In this document: positions 17,012 to 25,690 of the stretch, in pieces
Numbering within the stretch: the stretch's first letter is position 1
How the letters are laid out: every line of letters begins with the position of its first letter
DNA from: Rhodospirillaceae bacterium
GTDB lineage: Bacteria; Pseudomonadota; Alphaproteobacteria; Rhodospirillales; Rhodospirillaceae
Direction: 5' to 3'
NCBI GenBank assembly: GCA_002737725.1
Contig: NSIP01000008.1
Coordinates: 1-64,000 of the forward strand
Length of the DNA: 64,000 bases
Program-made: the position numbers and the translations under genes
The notes under the pieces: model-generated
The model's database searches: none
Seen by the model: the letters and a program-made list of their open reading frames with translations, nothing else
Told to the model about the DNA's origin: nothing

Positions 17012-18211
17012 ATGAAAATTTTATTCTTTATCATTTTGCTCGATCTCATGGGCATCGGGGTGATGAACCCGATCTTCCCGTTCATCGCCACACGCATGGG
17101 CATCGAACCCGGCGTTGTCACCCTCATTCTGGCGATCTATCCCATATCATCGTTCATCGCCGCGCCCATTTGGGGCCGCATGAGCGACCAACGCGGACGT
17201 CGCCCGATTTTGATGATCAGCCAAGTCGGGGCCGTGGCTGCGTTCATCCTGCTGGCCTTCGCAGACAATATGTGGATGCTAGTGCTCTTGCGTTTCGTCG
17301 GCGGGATTTGTGCCGGAAACATTGGCGCAGCTTACGCCTATATTACCGATGTGACCACCAACGAGAACCGGGCTAAAGGCATGGCGATGGTGGGTGGCGC
17401 GTTGTCGCTGGGCTTTATTATCGGGCCCATGGTCGGCGGCTTGCTGGCGGGAGGCGACAAAGAGACAGCGAATTTCACGACCGTTGCGTTATTCTGCGCC
17501 GCCATGAATTTCCTGGCGTTGATGGGCACCGTGTTCTTACTGCCGGAATCACTCAAGCCCGAAATTCGCGAGAAAATGAAAAGCCGCCCGCAGGTTTCAC
17601 GCTGGGCGCAGTTCAATAAGATCAGAACGCGCAGTGGATTGTTTTTGATCTTCATGGCGGCCCTTGCTTTCGGGACTGGTGGCAGTGTGTTTGAATCAAC
17701 CTTCCCGCTGTGGGGCGCGGCAGCCATGGACTTCGGCCCGCGCGATGTCGGCTTAGCACTTTCGTTTGCGGCCGTGGTGTTGGTGTTCCTGCAACTCGTC
17801 GTGATGCAGTCGAAGGTCGGCTCGAATCTCGCCAAGAAATTCGGCGAGTTGCCAATCATCACCGCATCATGTGTGATTTATGGGGCGGGGCTTTTGACCG
17901 TCGCCTATTCAAATAGTTGGCCGCAATTACTGGTGGGGCAAGCGTTGCTGCCCATGGGGCTGGCGTTCTTCAACCCCAACATCACCAGCCTGGTATCCAA
18001 ACAAGCCGCCGACACCGAGCGCGGCATGGTGATGGGCTTCTACGCCTCGTGGGGAAGCTTAGCGCGCGGCGCAGGCCCGCTGTTCTCGGGCTCGCTGCTG
18101 CAAGCCAACCTGCACTTTCCATTTTACTACGGCGTGATTGCCATGGCCGTCACCATTACGCTGATCTACATCGTGAAAGGGAAAGCACCCCCCACCGCTG
18201 CAGCTGCTTAG
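17012..18211 (+). CDS. MFS transporter, TetA-like DHA1 drug:H+ antiporter type
   Basis: 399 residues from ATG 17012 with GGGGA about eight bases upstream. Twelve hydrophobic segments are visible. LLDLMGIGVMNPIFPFI opens TM1 and GRMSDQRGRRPILMIS is the loop 2-3 signature. RFVGGICAGNIGAAYAYITD in TM4-5 and MVGGALSLGFIIGPMVGG in TM5 correspond to motif C of antiporters, so efflux is more likely than uptake. It is unlike the other three MFS proteins in the region. It is divergent from the racemase gene and overlaps the convergent serine hydrolase by four bases. Confidence 0.85.
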   Translation: MKILFFIILLDLMGIGVMNPIFPFIATRMGIEPGVVTLILAIYPISSFIAAPIWGRMSDQRGRRPILMISQVGAVAAFILLAFADNMWMLVLLRFVGGICAGNIGAAYAYITDVTTNENRAKGMAMVGGALSLGFIIGPMVGGLLAGGDKETANFTTVALFCAAMNFLALMGTVFLLPESLKPEIREKMKSRPQVSRWAQFNKIRTRSGLFLIFMAALAFGTGGSVFESTFPLWGAAAMDFGPRDVGLALSFAAVVLVFLQLVVMQSKVGSNLAKKFGELPIITASCVIYGAGLLTVAYSNSWPQLLVGQALLPMGLAFFNPNITSLVSKQAADTERGMVMGFYASWGSLARGAGPLFSGSLLQANLHFPFYYGVIAMAVTITLIYIVKGKAPPTAAAA

Positions 18212-19386
18212 TTTTTAAGTCCTGCAATTAAAGGGTTGATAATTGTCGCATCGTCCCAGGCAAAGTTGATCTTTCCGATGCGAATAACAGCGATGCCCTT
18301 TGAGGGAATCCACAACGTGCGTTGGCCGCCCCGGCCCTCAAGATAACGCACGTCACTGGCCGCGAAGGGCTCGCTGGCTTGGGTGGGTTGCGCCCGATCA
18401 GAATTGTCGCGACGGCGCGGTGGATCGGGCTGGGCGACATACATATGAAAGCCAAATTTTGGATTAAGCGATGTGGGCGTGGTCATGTCGCTGATCCATG
18501 CCGGTGAAATCACTTGTACGTCGCCAACCTTGCCACCATCAAGCACCATCTGCGCGATGCGCAACCACGAGTGCGCGGTGGTTTGGAAACAACACACCGT
18601 GCGCGCATTGCCGCCCGGTTCATCGAGCCTGATTTGCGCCGCGCCATTGCCGAGCGGACCCCAGAAATAGCGCGTGAGAAAATCGGCATAGCTCATGCCC
18701 GTAGCACGCGTCAGTACCGCGTGGAGAATCTGGCTATTGACGTGATTGAACAGAAATTTTGTGCCAGGCGGTTCGGCCTGCGGCATGCCCAAGACCATAC
18801 GGTCGACATCGGTGCCAACAAACAACTGGTAGCCCATCGACCATGGCACTTCGGAGTAGGTTGCTTCCGCTAACCCGCTGGTATTGGAGATCAAGTGCCG
18901 GATGGTAATAGCGCGACGATCATCATTCTTCCATTCGGGCAGATAAGTTGCTGCGGGCATATCGAGCGTTGGGATCAAGCCTTTATCAAGCGCGATCCCA
19001 AAAGCGATGCTCAGCAGCCCCTTATGCATGGACTGGGTATCGAACATCGAGTTTGCGTTAAACCCGTCTTTATAAAATTCGGCTTGGATTTTGCCGTTGT
19101 GGGCCACGACAAACGCATAGGAATCGAGTTCTTTCGCATAAGCCACAACTTGATCAAGCGCAGCTTGATCGATGGTGCGGTCTTCGGCAGTGGTGATCGG
19201 AATCGCCCGCCCCTCGCCCTCGCCGATGCGCGCCTTGGGCTCATACCAATCGAAGTCGAAAATAATGCGCTCGTCGCTGGGGCTTTGCAGATGGCGCGCC
19301 CAATAGCGCCAGTCATAGGCAAAATAAGCCGCCATCAAAATGACGATGGTCGAGAACCAAACCCACAAACTTCCGCGCCGCGACAT
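18208..19386 (-). CDS. Class C beta-lactamase-fold serine hydrolase, membrane anchored, active-site Tyr replaced
   Basis: 392 residues. An N-terminal hydrophobic helix (FSTIVILMAAYFAYDW) probably anchors it facing the periplasm. The nucleophile motif is S119-M-H-K122 (TQSMHKGLL). The tyrosine motif YxN, expected after the PGTKFL segment, reads F-N-H, so both the general-base Tyr and the Asn are altered. GRGGQRTLWIP replaces the KTG/HxG box. The layout, including the NARTVCCFQTT segment, resembles 6-aminohexanoate-dimer hydrolase and EstB-like esterases rather than true beta-lactamases. The gene diverges from the DUF3089 gene, with 118 bases between start codons. Confidence 0.8.
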   Translation of the reverse strand: MSRRGSLWVWFSTIVILMAAYFAYDWRYWARHLQSPSDERIIFDFDWYEPKARIGEGEGRAIPITTAEDRTIDQAALDQVVAYAKELDSYAFVVAHNGKIQAEFYKDGFNANSMFDTQSMHKGLLSIAFGIALDKGLIPTLDMPAATYLPEWKNDDRRAITIRHLISNTSGLAEATYSEVPWSMGYQLFVGTDVDRMVLGMPQAEPPGTKFLFNHVNSQILHAVLTRATGMSYADFLTRYFWGPLGNGAAQIRLDEPGGNARTVCCFQTTAHSWLRIAQMVLDGGKVGDVQVISPAWISDMTTPTSLNPKFGFHMYVAQPDPPRRRDNSDRAQPTQASEPFAASDVRYLEGRGGQRTLWIPSKGIAVIRIGKINFAWDDATIINPLIAGLKN

Positions 19387-19504
19387 ATTACCTCGCTCTA
19401 TGCTTTTATCTCATCAAGGTAACATGCCGGCTAGAAATGGCCTAGGAAGGGTGCAGCGAAATGACCATACTAAGAGATCTTTTCATCATCAGTTAGGCCG
19501 AGAC

Positions 19505-20650
19505 ATGAGCCGACTAAAGGTAGGAATCATCGCCGGGATTATTGTGATCCTGGCCGGAGGCGTGTGGCTGTATCCGCGAATTTCTATGTTGGCGATGATG
19601 CGCCCGCTGGACAAACCCTTCGACGCTTATCCCCATCCGCCTGCGCCCAACTATGCGGACCCATCGGCCTGGGCGGCGCTGCCTGGCACTGAGCATAAAG
19701 ATGCTGCTGATTTAATCCCGGCCGGGGAAACTGTAGGGGACAAACAATCAGAAGCCGCCGTTGATGTATTCTACATTCACCCTACTACATTTCGGGGCCG
19801 TGACAATTGGAACCAGGACCTCACCGACGCCGAGACGAACACCTGGACCGACATCAGCGTGATCGCGCGTCAAGCTGCCGCGTTTAATGGCTGCTGCCGG
19901 ATTTATGCGCCCCGTTATCGCCAAGCCGCGTCTGCTGCTGTCTATGCCAAGGACGACAGCGGCGATAAAGCCCGCGCGCTGGGATACGAGGACGTCAAGG
20001 CCGCCTTTCAATATTATCTTGATCACTATAACGATGGGCGACCCTTCATTCTGGTGGGCCACAGCCAAGGTACGTTCTACATCCAGCGCATGCTGGAAGA
20101 ATTGATCGACACCTCGCCCATTCGCCCGCAAATGGTCGCAGCCTATGGAATCGGAATCGGCTTTCCCATCGGCGTTTTTGGTCGCCAATACAAAACCATT
20201 ACCCCTTGCGCGAAGCCCGACGATACGGGCTGTGTCGTGAGTTGGAATACCTTCGGCCGTGGTGGAGCAGGTGCTGCGGGTGCCGAGCGCAATGCTGCGC
20301 GCTACGAGGCACGGTTCAAAACACGCGAAGGCTCTGAAACCTTATGCATCAATCCGCTGACGTTTGATCTGTCACAGCCCGACGCCCCCGCCAGTGCCAA
20401 TCGCGGCACATTGTCAGGCGTGGCGGCGTCAGGCCCGTTACCTGCGCTCAAAGCCGGCATCATCGGCGCAACCTGTGAGAAGGGCATGCTCTACGTTGAC
20501 ATTCCAACCTCGGATGATTTTAAACTCCTCGTTCTTCCGGGACAAAGTCTGCATTTCCACGACATGGATCTTTTTTTCAAAAGTATTCGTGACAATGCTA
20601 TTCTCAGAACCGAGGCGTTCCTGAAAGCGCGCGGAAATGCAGCGAACTAA
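19505..20650 (+). CDS. DUF3089 alpha/beta hydrolase, membrane anchored
   Basis: 381 residues from ATG 19505. A signal anchor (VGIIAGIIVILAGGVWLY) is followed by VDVFYIHPTTF, CRIYAPRYRQA, YYLDHYNDGRPFILVGHSQG with Ser as nucleophile, and ITPCAKPDDTGCVVSWNTF; these are hallmarks of the DUF3089 family. Four or more cysteines, some probably disulfide bonded, agree with a periplasmic location. LHFHDMDLFF near the end may supply the catalytic His. The downstream coiled-coil protein gene overlaps by 14 bases, so the two are translationally coupled. The natural substrate of the family is not known. Confidence 0.8.
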   Translation: MSRLKVGIIAGIIVILAGGVWLYPRISMLAMMRPLDKPFDAYPHPPAPNYADPSAWAALPGTEHKDAADLIPAGETVGDKQSEAAVDVFYIHPTTFRGRDNWNQDLTDAETNTWTDISVIARQAAAFNGCCRIYAPRYRQAASAAVYAKDDSGDKARALGYEDVKAAFQYYLDHYNDGRPFILVGHSQGTFYIQRMLEELIDTSPIRPQMVAAYGIGIGFPIGVFGRQYKTITPCAKPDDTGCVVSWNTFGRGGAGAAGAERNAARYEARFKTREGSETLCINPLTFDLSQPDAPASANRGTLSGVAASGPLPALKAGIIGATCEKGMLYVDIPTSDDFKLLVLPGQSLHFHDMDLFFKSIRDNAILRTEAFLKARGNAAN

Positions 20651-21755
20651 CTTTCTTCAGGCCATTGGCATATTCGTTTTCGTGAGCGCGAGCCCTGCGC
20701 AGTCTCAAGAGGCGACATGCTCGCCGCCGATTGCAACGCTTCAAGCTGCGGTGGCCAAAGCAGAGGGGCAATTAACGTCGGTCGCAGAGTCTTCGGAACG
20801 CTCTCGTGCCAATGTCGTGACCGTCTATCGCACGCTTGATACAGCGATCACCAATGTCGCCAAGGCGCGAGCTGAAAATGTAGAAGTACAGCTTAACCGC
20901 GCCGTCAGTGCCCTGGCCACTACCAAAAAAGCATACGACGAGGCTGTGGCCGCCGAACGACCACAGCTGATCGCGCGTATTGAAGCGGAGCGTAGATTGC
21001 GTGGCGCACGGCAGGCTTTGAATGAGACCGTAGTCCGATTGCAAGACCAGGGCAAAGCGCTGATCAGCGCTGTTGAACGTGCCAAGCGTGCAGAAGTCGT
21101 GCCTTCGGCGATGGATCTGCTGGCTTGCGAACAAGGCGACTGCGTCAAAATCACCACCGTGGAACACGCTACGATGATGAGCATTGGCGCGCTCGCCGAT
21201 ACGCTCGATCCTTCGGCTTGGCCGCCAAAAGATCGCGCCTGCGACTTCACACTGTTTGAGCGCACCGCTAGCCAGCAAGCCATAACGAGAGTGCTCCGCA
21301 CGGCCCAAAAAGACACTCAGAGCAAACTTCAAACCACCGAGGCCAATCTGATCGCGGCGCGACAAGACTTAGCCACCCGCATTCCCGCTTGGAATACAGC
21401 GATTACGGACGTGTTGGATACCTATGGCAGCCCAGCGGGCAACAGTCATGCCGACGAGCTTTTAGGCTTGGCCATCGAAGAATTGCGCAAACAAGATGCC
21501 GCCTTCGACAAGCTCACGGCGCCCTACCGCAGCGCGGATGAGGCTGCCATCGCAGCACGGCAAACTGCGGCCGAGGCAGATCGTCGCCTGTCTCGCCAAT
21601 TTGAGTATTGGGCAGACCTGGGCCGTGCTGTCATCGATGCGGCGGCGCGTGCTCAACGCGGAGGTTCGCCACGCTCGGCGGGGGCCTGCCAATTCGGTTC
21701 CTCGTCCCCAGCGGGACCATGGGTTTTTGCGATAATCCCACCGCCGAATTGCTAG
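20637..21755 (+). CDS. Secreted coiled-coil protein of unknown function
   Basis: 372 residues, starting with a signal peptide (LQAIGIFVFVSASPAQSQ) and continuing with long, alanine-rich helices. Heptad-like stretches lie at about 30-150 (TLQAAVAKAEGQLTSV, VQLNRAVSALATTKKAYDE) and 215-330, separated by a short segment with two Cys (LACEQGDCVKI). The last 30 residues, rich in Gly, Ser and Pro, are unlike the rest. The stop codon lies inside the CTAG edge of a palindromic repeat, so the original C-terminus may have been changed by repeat insertion. The start overlaps the DUF3089 gene by 14 bases. I do not recognise a family. Confidence 0.65.
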   Translation: MQRTNFLQAIGIFVFVSASPAQSQEATCSPPIATLQAAVAKAEGQLTSVAESSERSRANVVTVYRTLDTAITNVAKARAENVEVQLNRAVSALATTKKAYDEAVAAERPQLIARIEAERRLRGARQALNETVVRLQDQGKALISAVERAKRAEVVPSAMDLLACEQGDCVKITTVEHATMMSIGALADTLDPSAWPPKDRACDFTLFERTASQQAITRVLRTAQKDTQSKLQTTEANLIAARQDLATRIPAWNTAITDVLDTYGSPAGNSHADELLGLAIEELRKQDAAFDKLTAPYRSADEAAIAARQTAAEADRRLSRQFEYWADLGRAVIDAAARAQRGGSPRSAGACQFGSSSPAGPWVFAIIPPPNC

Positions 21756-21828
21756 TGGTTCGATTTTAACATTCGCATCCCATTTCGGATCGCGTTCTTG
21801 CGAATGTTAGAATCATAAGAACCACTAG
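21752..21828. repeat. Long palindromic element, copy 1
   Basis: Outer arms CTAGTGGTTC and GAACCACTAG are perfect. Inside them a 16-bp pair (GATTTTAACATTCGCA against TGCGAATGTTAGAATC) has one mismatch. The core of about 20 bases is unpaired. The element can fold into one long hairpin. It begins on the stop codon of the coiled-coil gene. Confidence 0.85.
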
Positions 21829-21842
21829 CAAATATAGGGTCT

Positions 21843-21921
21843 TAGTGGAGCTTTGGATTTGATATTCGCCTCTCAGTTTGGCCGCAAATTTTGGTAGCGA
21901 ATGTCAAATCCGCTCCACTAG
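21843..21921. repeat. Long palindromic element, copy 2
   Basis: Outer arms TAGTGGAGC and GCTCCACTA are perfect. The inner arms GGATTTGATATTCGC and GCGAATGTCAAATCC pair with one mismatch around a core of about 27 bases. Its design matches copy 1 (TAGTGG edge, inner ATTCGC), although the bases between differ. A partial copy lies at 63042. Confidence 0.85.
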
Positions 21922-21972
21922 CGGCACGCAAGATGTTCAGGCTAGTGTTGCCCCCTGATTTAGGAGAGCAGC

Positions 21973-23403
21973 ATGAGCACCGTCTGGGATGTCGTTGTGG
22001 TTGGCGCGGGCACAGCAGGGTTGCCGTGTGCCATTTTTGCAGCCAAGCGCGGCGCGAAAGTTATTGTTATTGAGGCGGCTGACAAAATTGGTGGCTCATT
22101 GTGGCTGGCCAGCGGCCAGATCAGCGGCACACAAACAAAGCTGCAAGCCAAGCGCGGCATCGACGACAACCCTGACAAACATTTCACTGATTTCATGCGC
22201 ATCAATCATGGAACCGGCGATCACCCGTTCATGAAAATGTTCGCTGACAACGCCGGCGCGACGGTCGACTGGCTGCAGGACATTGGCTGGGCGCCCCAAG
22301 ACGACCACCCGGCCATTACCTACGGACATGAAATTTACACCACGCCACGCACCTATTGGTCAAAGGACGGAGGCATTGGGCTAGCGAATGCGCTGGCCCC
22401 AGTTTTCGACGCCGAAGTGAAGAAGGGCAACATCACGCTGAATCTTTCAACGCGGATGAGTGAGCTGATCACCAATGACCAAGGCGGCGTAGCTGGTGTG
22501 CGTGTGAGCGCCAACGGCAATACCGAGGACATTCGCGGCAAAAATGTCGTACTGACCTGCGGTGGCTACGCGGCCAGCTCAGAATTATGGGGCAAATTTC
22601 ATCAGCGCCCGGTTCGCGGGCACTACTGGCCACACTCCCAGGGTGATGGCCTGAAAGTGGCTATGTCGTTGGGCGCCGATTTTAAATGGGGTGAAAACTT
22701 TATTCCAACCTTTGCCGGCACCTCCGACCCCGACGCGGGCGATACGAAGTGGATCAATACCGTATGCGTGCCTCAGCTCCGTCAGCCCTGGGAGATATAC
22801 GTCAATCTCAATGGCGAGCGCTTTTTGGCCGAAGACAACCCCTCGGTCGATCTGCGTGAACGTGCACTGATGAAACAGCCCGACATGGCGTTCTGGAGCA
22901 TTTACGACGAAGCCGCGCGCGAAAAAGCCCCGCCGCTGCTGTTTGCGTGGAGCAAAGACAAACAAGACCGCGCCTTTGCCACGCACGCCGACTATAAAAA
23001 AGGTGCGACGCTAGAAGACCTGGCAGCGGCAACGGGGCTATCAGCAGGAGCGTTGCAGCATACCGTCGCGCGCTATAACCAAGGCCAGGTGGTGAAGTCC
23101 GATGCGTTTGGGCGGCAGTTCATGCCACAGCCCATTCACAAAGGGCCGTTCTATGCCGTGAAACATTACGCCATTTCGGTTGTCAGCTTTGGCGGCGTCA
23201 ACACCGACTTGAAATGCCGCGTGCTGCGTGGCAACGGCCAACCCATTCCCAACCTCTACGCAGCTGGCGAGATGGTGGGGTTTGGTCGGTTCGGCAATGC
23301 TTACTTGTCAGGCACCAGCATTGGCCCGGCCATGACATTTGGACGACTGTTGGGCGATCAGATTTTGGTGTGGAACTCGAACGCCGCACAAGCCGCAGAA
23401 TAA
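21973..23403 (+). CDS. FAD_binding_2 family oxidoreductase (fumarate reductase/ketosteroid dehydrogenase-like)
   Basis: 476 residues; TAGGAGA precedes the ATG. VVVVGAGTAGLPCAIFAAKRG with an acidic residue after strand two (VIEAA) and GGSLWLASGQIS bind FAD. VVLTCGGYAAS and a C-terminal NLYAAGEMVGFGRFGNAYLSG close the FAD domain as in fumarate reductase flavoproteins and 3-ketosteroid dehydrogenases. The substrate-capping domain lies in between (about 130-340). It has no signal peptide and is probably cytoplasmic. It could desaturate or reduce a ring or an enoate in the presumed pathway. The palindromic repeats occupy its upstream region, so its promoter may lie in or past them. Confidence 0.8.
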   Translation: MSTVWDVVVVGAGTAGLPCAIFAAKRGAKVIVIEAADKIGGSLWLASGQISGTQTKLQAKRGIDDNPDKHFTDFMRINHGTGDHPFMKMFADNAGATVDWLQDIGWAPQDDHPAITYGHEIYTTPRTYWSKDGGIGLANALAPVFDAEVKKGNITLNLSTRMSELITNDQGGVAGVRVSANGNTEDIRGKNVVLTCGGYAASSELWGKFHQRPVRGHYWPHSQGDGLKVAMSLGADFKWGENFIPTFAGTSDPDAGDTKWINTVCVPQLRQPWEIYVNLNGERFLAEDNPSVDLRERALMKQPDMAFWSIYDEAAREKAPPLLFAWSKDKQDRAFATHADYKKGATLEDLAAATGLSAGALQHTVARYNQGQVVKSDAFGRQFMPQPIHKGPFYAVKHYAISVVSFGGVNTDLKCRVLRGNGQPIPNLYAAGEMVGFGRFGNAYLSGTSIGPAMTFGRLLGDQILVWNSNAAQAAE

Positions 23404-23406
23404 CGC

Positions 23407-23793
23407 TTAGGTTTTTATCGGGCGTGGATACACAAGCAGGGCTACGAAAAATATAATCCACGACAGGCCTTCGTTGGTGACTTCAGGAATGTTCTTGGGC
23501 GTGACGCCATCAACGCCTAAGCTATACAGACGCCCTGCAACGATGCATGCGTTCATGACGACCAAAAACCACAAGCACGCCAAAAGCCGAGTTGGCCGGG
23601 CGAGGCCGTAGGCTGCTGTGATCGCGAAACCCACAAACATCGCGCCCAAGCTGGTGCGGATAAATGTAACGGAATGGGGGTCGCTCAGGCTTACCCTGAA
23701 TGACTTGATGCCCTCCAACGAATCAAGAAAGAAGAGCTGACCCGAAAATCTAAAATCAGCAGCGCATAGAGCATGACAACGCGCGCGAACCAA
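23407..23793 (-). CDS. Small membrane protein, DUF4345-like, N-terminus probably frameshifted
   Basis: The open frame gives 128 residues with three hydrophobic helices (LGAMFVGFAITAAYGLA, LLACLWFLVVMNACIVAG, GLSWIIFFVALLVY) after FFLDSLEGIKSFRVSLSD. This resembles four-helix DUF4345-type proteins. The first 20 residues of the open frame are not hydrophobic. The other frame at the same place reads RVVMLYALLIL, a good first helix, from ATG 23774. A one-base shift around 23742-23756 would join them. The gene may therefore be broken, or the base call may be wrong. It lies 21 bases after the alpha/beta hydrolase gene on the same strand. Confidence 0.5.
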   Translation of the reverse strand: MVRARCHALCAADFRFSGQLFFLDSLEGIKSFRVSLSDPHSVTFIRTSLGAMFVGFAITAAYGLARPTRLLACLWFLVVMNACIVAGRLYSLGVDGVTPKNIPEVTNEGLSWIIFFVALLVYPRPIKT

Positions 23794-23814
23794 AGCAGCG
23801 CTGTAGTTATTTGT

Positions 23815-24657
23815 TCACCCCAAAAAATCGAGAATAACTTTGATGCACCCGGACATCCCCTGCTCGCGGGTGATCAGCATTTTCTTTGAACCCGGAACCA
23901 GCGCTGCGGCTGCATCCAAGTACACATTCAGCGGGTCGGGCTCTGACGCGGTGAAGAGCAAGGGCGTGTTTTTGATGAGGGGCAAACGACCTTTGGTATC
24001 GTGGCTAAACACGGCACGGTAGCCATTGTGATAGGTCGTCACCGCCTTCAGCACTTCGGTCACGGACCGATGCAAGGCCTCGGCAGGCGGCATGGGATTG
24101 TTAAGCCTGTGTGCTGGGTCACGCATAAAGTACGGAAAGTGTAACGATTGATCGCGGACAAAGTGCCACGCCCAGGTGAACTGACGACCAAACTCATCGG
24201 GTTTGATTTCCGGCGCATAGTTGGCCAGCATTTCTTTTTTAAGATCATCGGGGAAAATGCCGATCCCGTCGAAGATCGCTTTCCGCACACGATCAGGTCG
24301 CGTTAGCAAAAGCTCCACCCCAATATGCGAGCCCGTATGTGTGCCGAAGTAGTCGGCTTTCTCGATATTTAATTTGTCCATAATGCGTATGACGCTGTCA
24401 GCGTAATAAGCCACATCAGGATTTTGTAGGCCTGGCCCAACCGAGTCGCCGTTGCCAAGGGTATCGGGGGCAACCACCCAGCGCGTTTTGCCTAATTCGG
24501 AGATCAAGGGAGCCATGCCTGCGGACGATCCCGGACCGGCGTGCACCATATACAGCGGTAATGCTGCGGCTTTATTCACCTCGCCCGCATGACGATAGTG
24601 AACCAATCCCTCTTGGAGGCGAACGAACGCGCGATCAACATCGGGTGTGGCAGCCAT
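23815..24657 (-). CDS. Alpha/beta hydrolase with GxHxG elbow (His instead of Ser), copy 1
   Basis: 280 residues. The fold marks are YMVHAGPGSSAGM (oxyanion region), WVVAPDTLGNGDS, and the nucleophile elbow G105-T-H107-T-G109, where the catalytic Ser/Asp/Cys is replaced by His. The acid position is plausible in FTASEPDPL. The usual C-terminal catalytic His is not apparent; the region reads REQGMSGC. It therefore lacks a classical triad and could be a cofactor-free lyase, a binding protein or an enzyme with another mechanism. It is divergent from a second protein with the same elbow at 24830; the 172 bases between them should hold both promoters. Confidence 0.75.
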   Translation of the reverse strand: MAATPDVDRAFVRLQEGLVHYRHAGEVNKAAALPLYMVHAGPGSSAGMAPLISELGKTRWVVAPDTLGNGDSVGPGLQNPDVAYYADSVIRIMDKLNIEKADYFGTHTGSHIGVELLLTRPDRVRKAIFDGIGIFPDDLKKEMLANYAPEIKPDEFGRQFTWAWHFVRDQSLHFPYFMRDPAHRLNNPMPPAEALHRSVTEVLKAVTTYHNGYRAVFSHDTKGRLPLIKNTPLLFTASEPDPLNVYLDAAAALVPGSKKMLITREQGMSGCIKVILDFLG

Positions 24658-24829
24658 GTGGTCTGACCTTTTTGCAAAAGTTGCTCGGGCGCGCGAAGCT
24701 TATGAAACAATCTGTTGCACATCTTCATCAAATTTCCTCGGCGATCATTGCCCAGGCGATGTAAGGTAACATCAAATCGAATATGAATAAAATGCGCCGC
24801 TTCTTCGCAAAGCGCACGGGGAAACGAAA

Positions 24830-25651
24830 ATGGCACCGACAGCCGGACAAGCATCACCTGCGACCATCACGCGCAGCTACACCAAAAGCCGCCATGGGCA
24901 AATCCATTACCGCATCGCGGGCTCACATGGCAGCCGTGGCCCGCTACTATTGCTCCATCCCAGCCCCTTGACGGGCTCTGTCTTCGAAAACCTCATGGCC
25001 GACATGGCGCGAGATCGCTTGGTCGTTGCCCCGGACACGCCTGGCTTTGGCATGTCAGACCCGCCGAGCACGCCGCCTGAGATTCAAGACTACGCGGCTA
25101 TCATGCGCGACTTTATTGCTGATCTTGGCCTCGGCATCGTGGATGTCATGGGCTATCATACCGGCTCGCTGACAGCCGTGGAAATGTCGTGCCAAAGTTC
25201 CGACGTGGTGCGAAAGATCGTGATGATCTCGGCCACCCTATTTACACGCGAAGAAACCGAAGGTTTCCGCACCAAGTATGTCCCCAAAACGGCAGATGAA
25301 CGCACCGCCGAAGCAGCAGCACGATGGAAATGGTTCAAGACTGAATTCTGGAAGATGGAGAAAAGCGACCACCGTAAGCTCAATCTTTTTCTCGATGGGC
25401 TGCGCAATCCAGATTGGTCGGCCTGGGGCCATAACGCAGCATTTAACTACGACATTGCAACGGCATTGCAGGAATCGGCTCATCCGATTTTGGTTCTCAA
25501 TCCTGAAGATGACTTGTGGCCCTACACGCCGCGTGTTGCGCCCCTGCTCAAGAACGGTCGGGTTCATGATCTTACAGGCTGGACGCATGGGTTCTTGGAT
25601 GCCGAAACCGCGAAAGTCGGCATCATCTTGCGAAATTTTCTGGATCACTAA
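24830..25651 (+). CDS. Alpha/beta hydrolase with GxHxG elbow (His instead of Ser), copy 2
   Basis: 273 residues. LLLLHPSPLTGSVF is the oxyanion strand-loop, VVAPDTPGFGMSD the next, and the elbow is G108-Y-H110-T-G112, again with His where Ser is expected. Unlike copy 1, it keeps a likely acid (LNPEDDLWPYT) and the C-terminal His (TGWTHGFLDAE). The same GYHTG elbow is, as far as I recall, common in uncharacterised proteobacterial hydrolases, so it is not a sequencing error. The pair suggests a specialised reaction on the pathway compound. The start is ATG 24830 with a weak GGGGAAA upstream. Confidence 0.8.
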   Translation: MAPTAGQASPATITRSYTKSRHGQIHYRIAGSHGSRGPLLLLHPSPLTGSVFENLMADMARDRLVVAPDTPGFGMSDPPSTPPEIQDYAAIMRDFIADLGLGIVDVMGYHTGSLTAVEMSCQSSDVVRKIVMISATLFTREETEGFRTKYVPKTADERTAEAAARWKWFKTEFWKMEKSDHRKLNLFLDGLRNPDWSAWGHNAAFNYDIATALQESAHPILVLNPEDDLWPYTPRVAPLLKNGRVHDLTGWTHGFLDAETAKVGIILRNFLDH

Positions 25652-25690
25652 CGACCGCTTTAAACTACTTGTAAAAGTGCCGTATCACGG

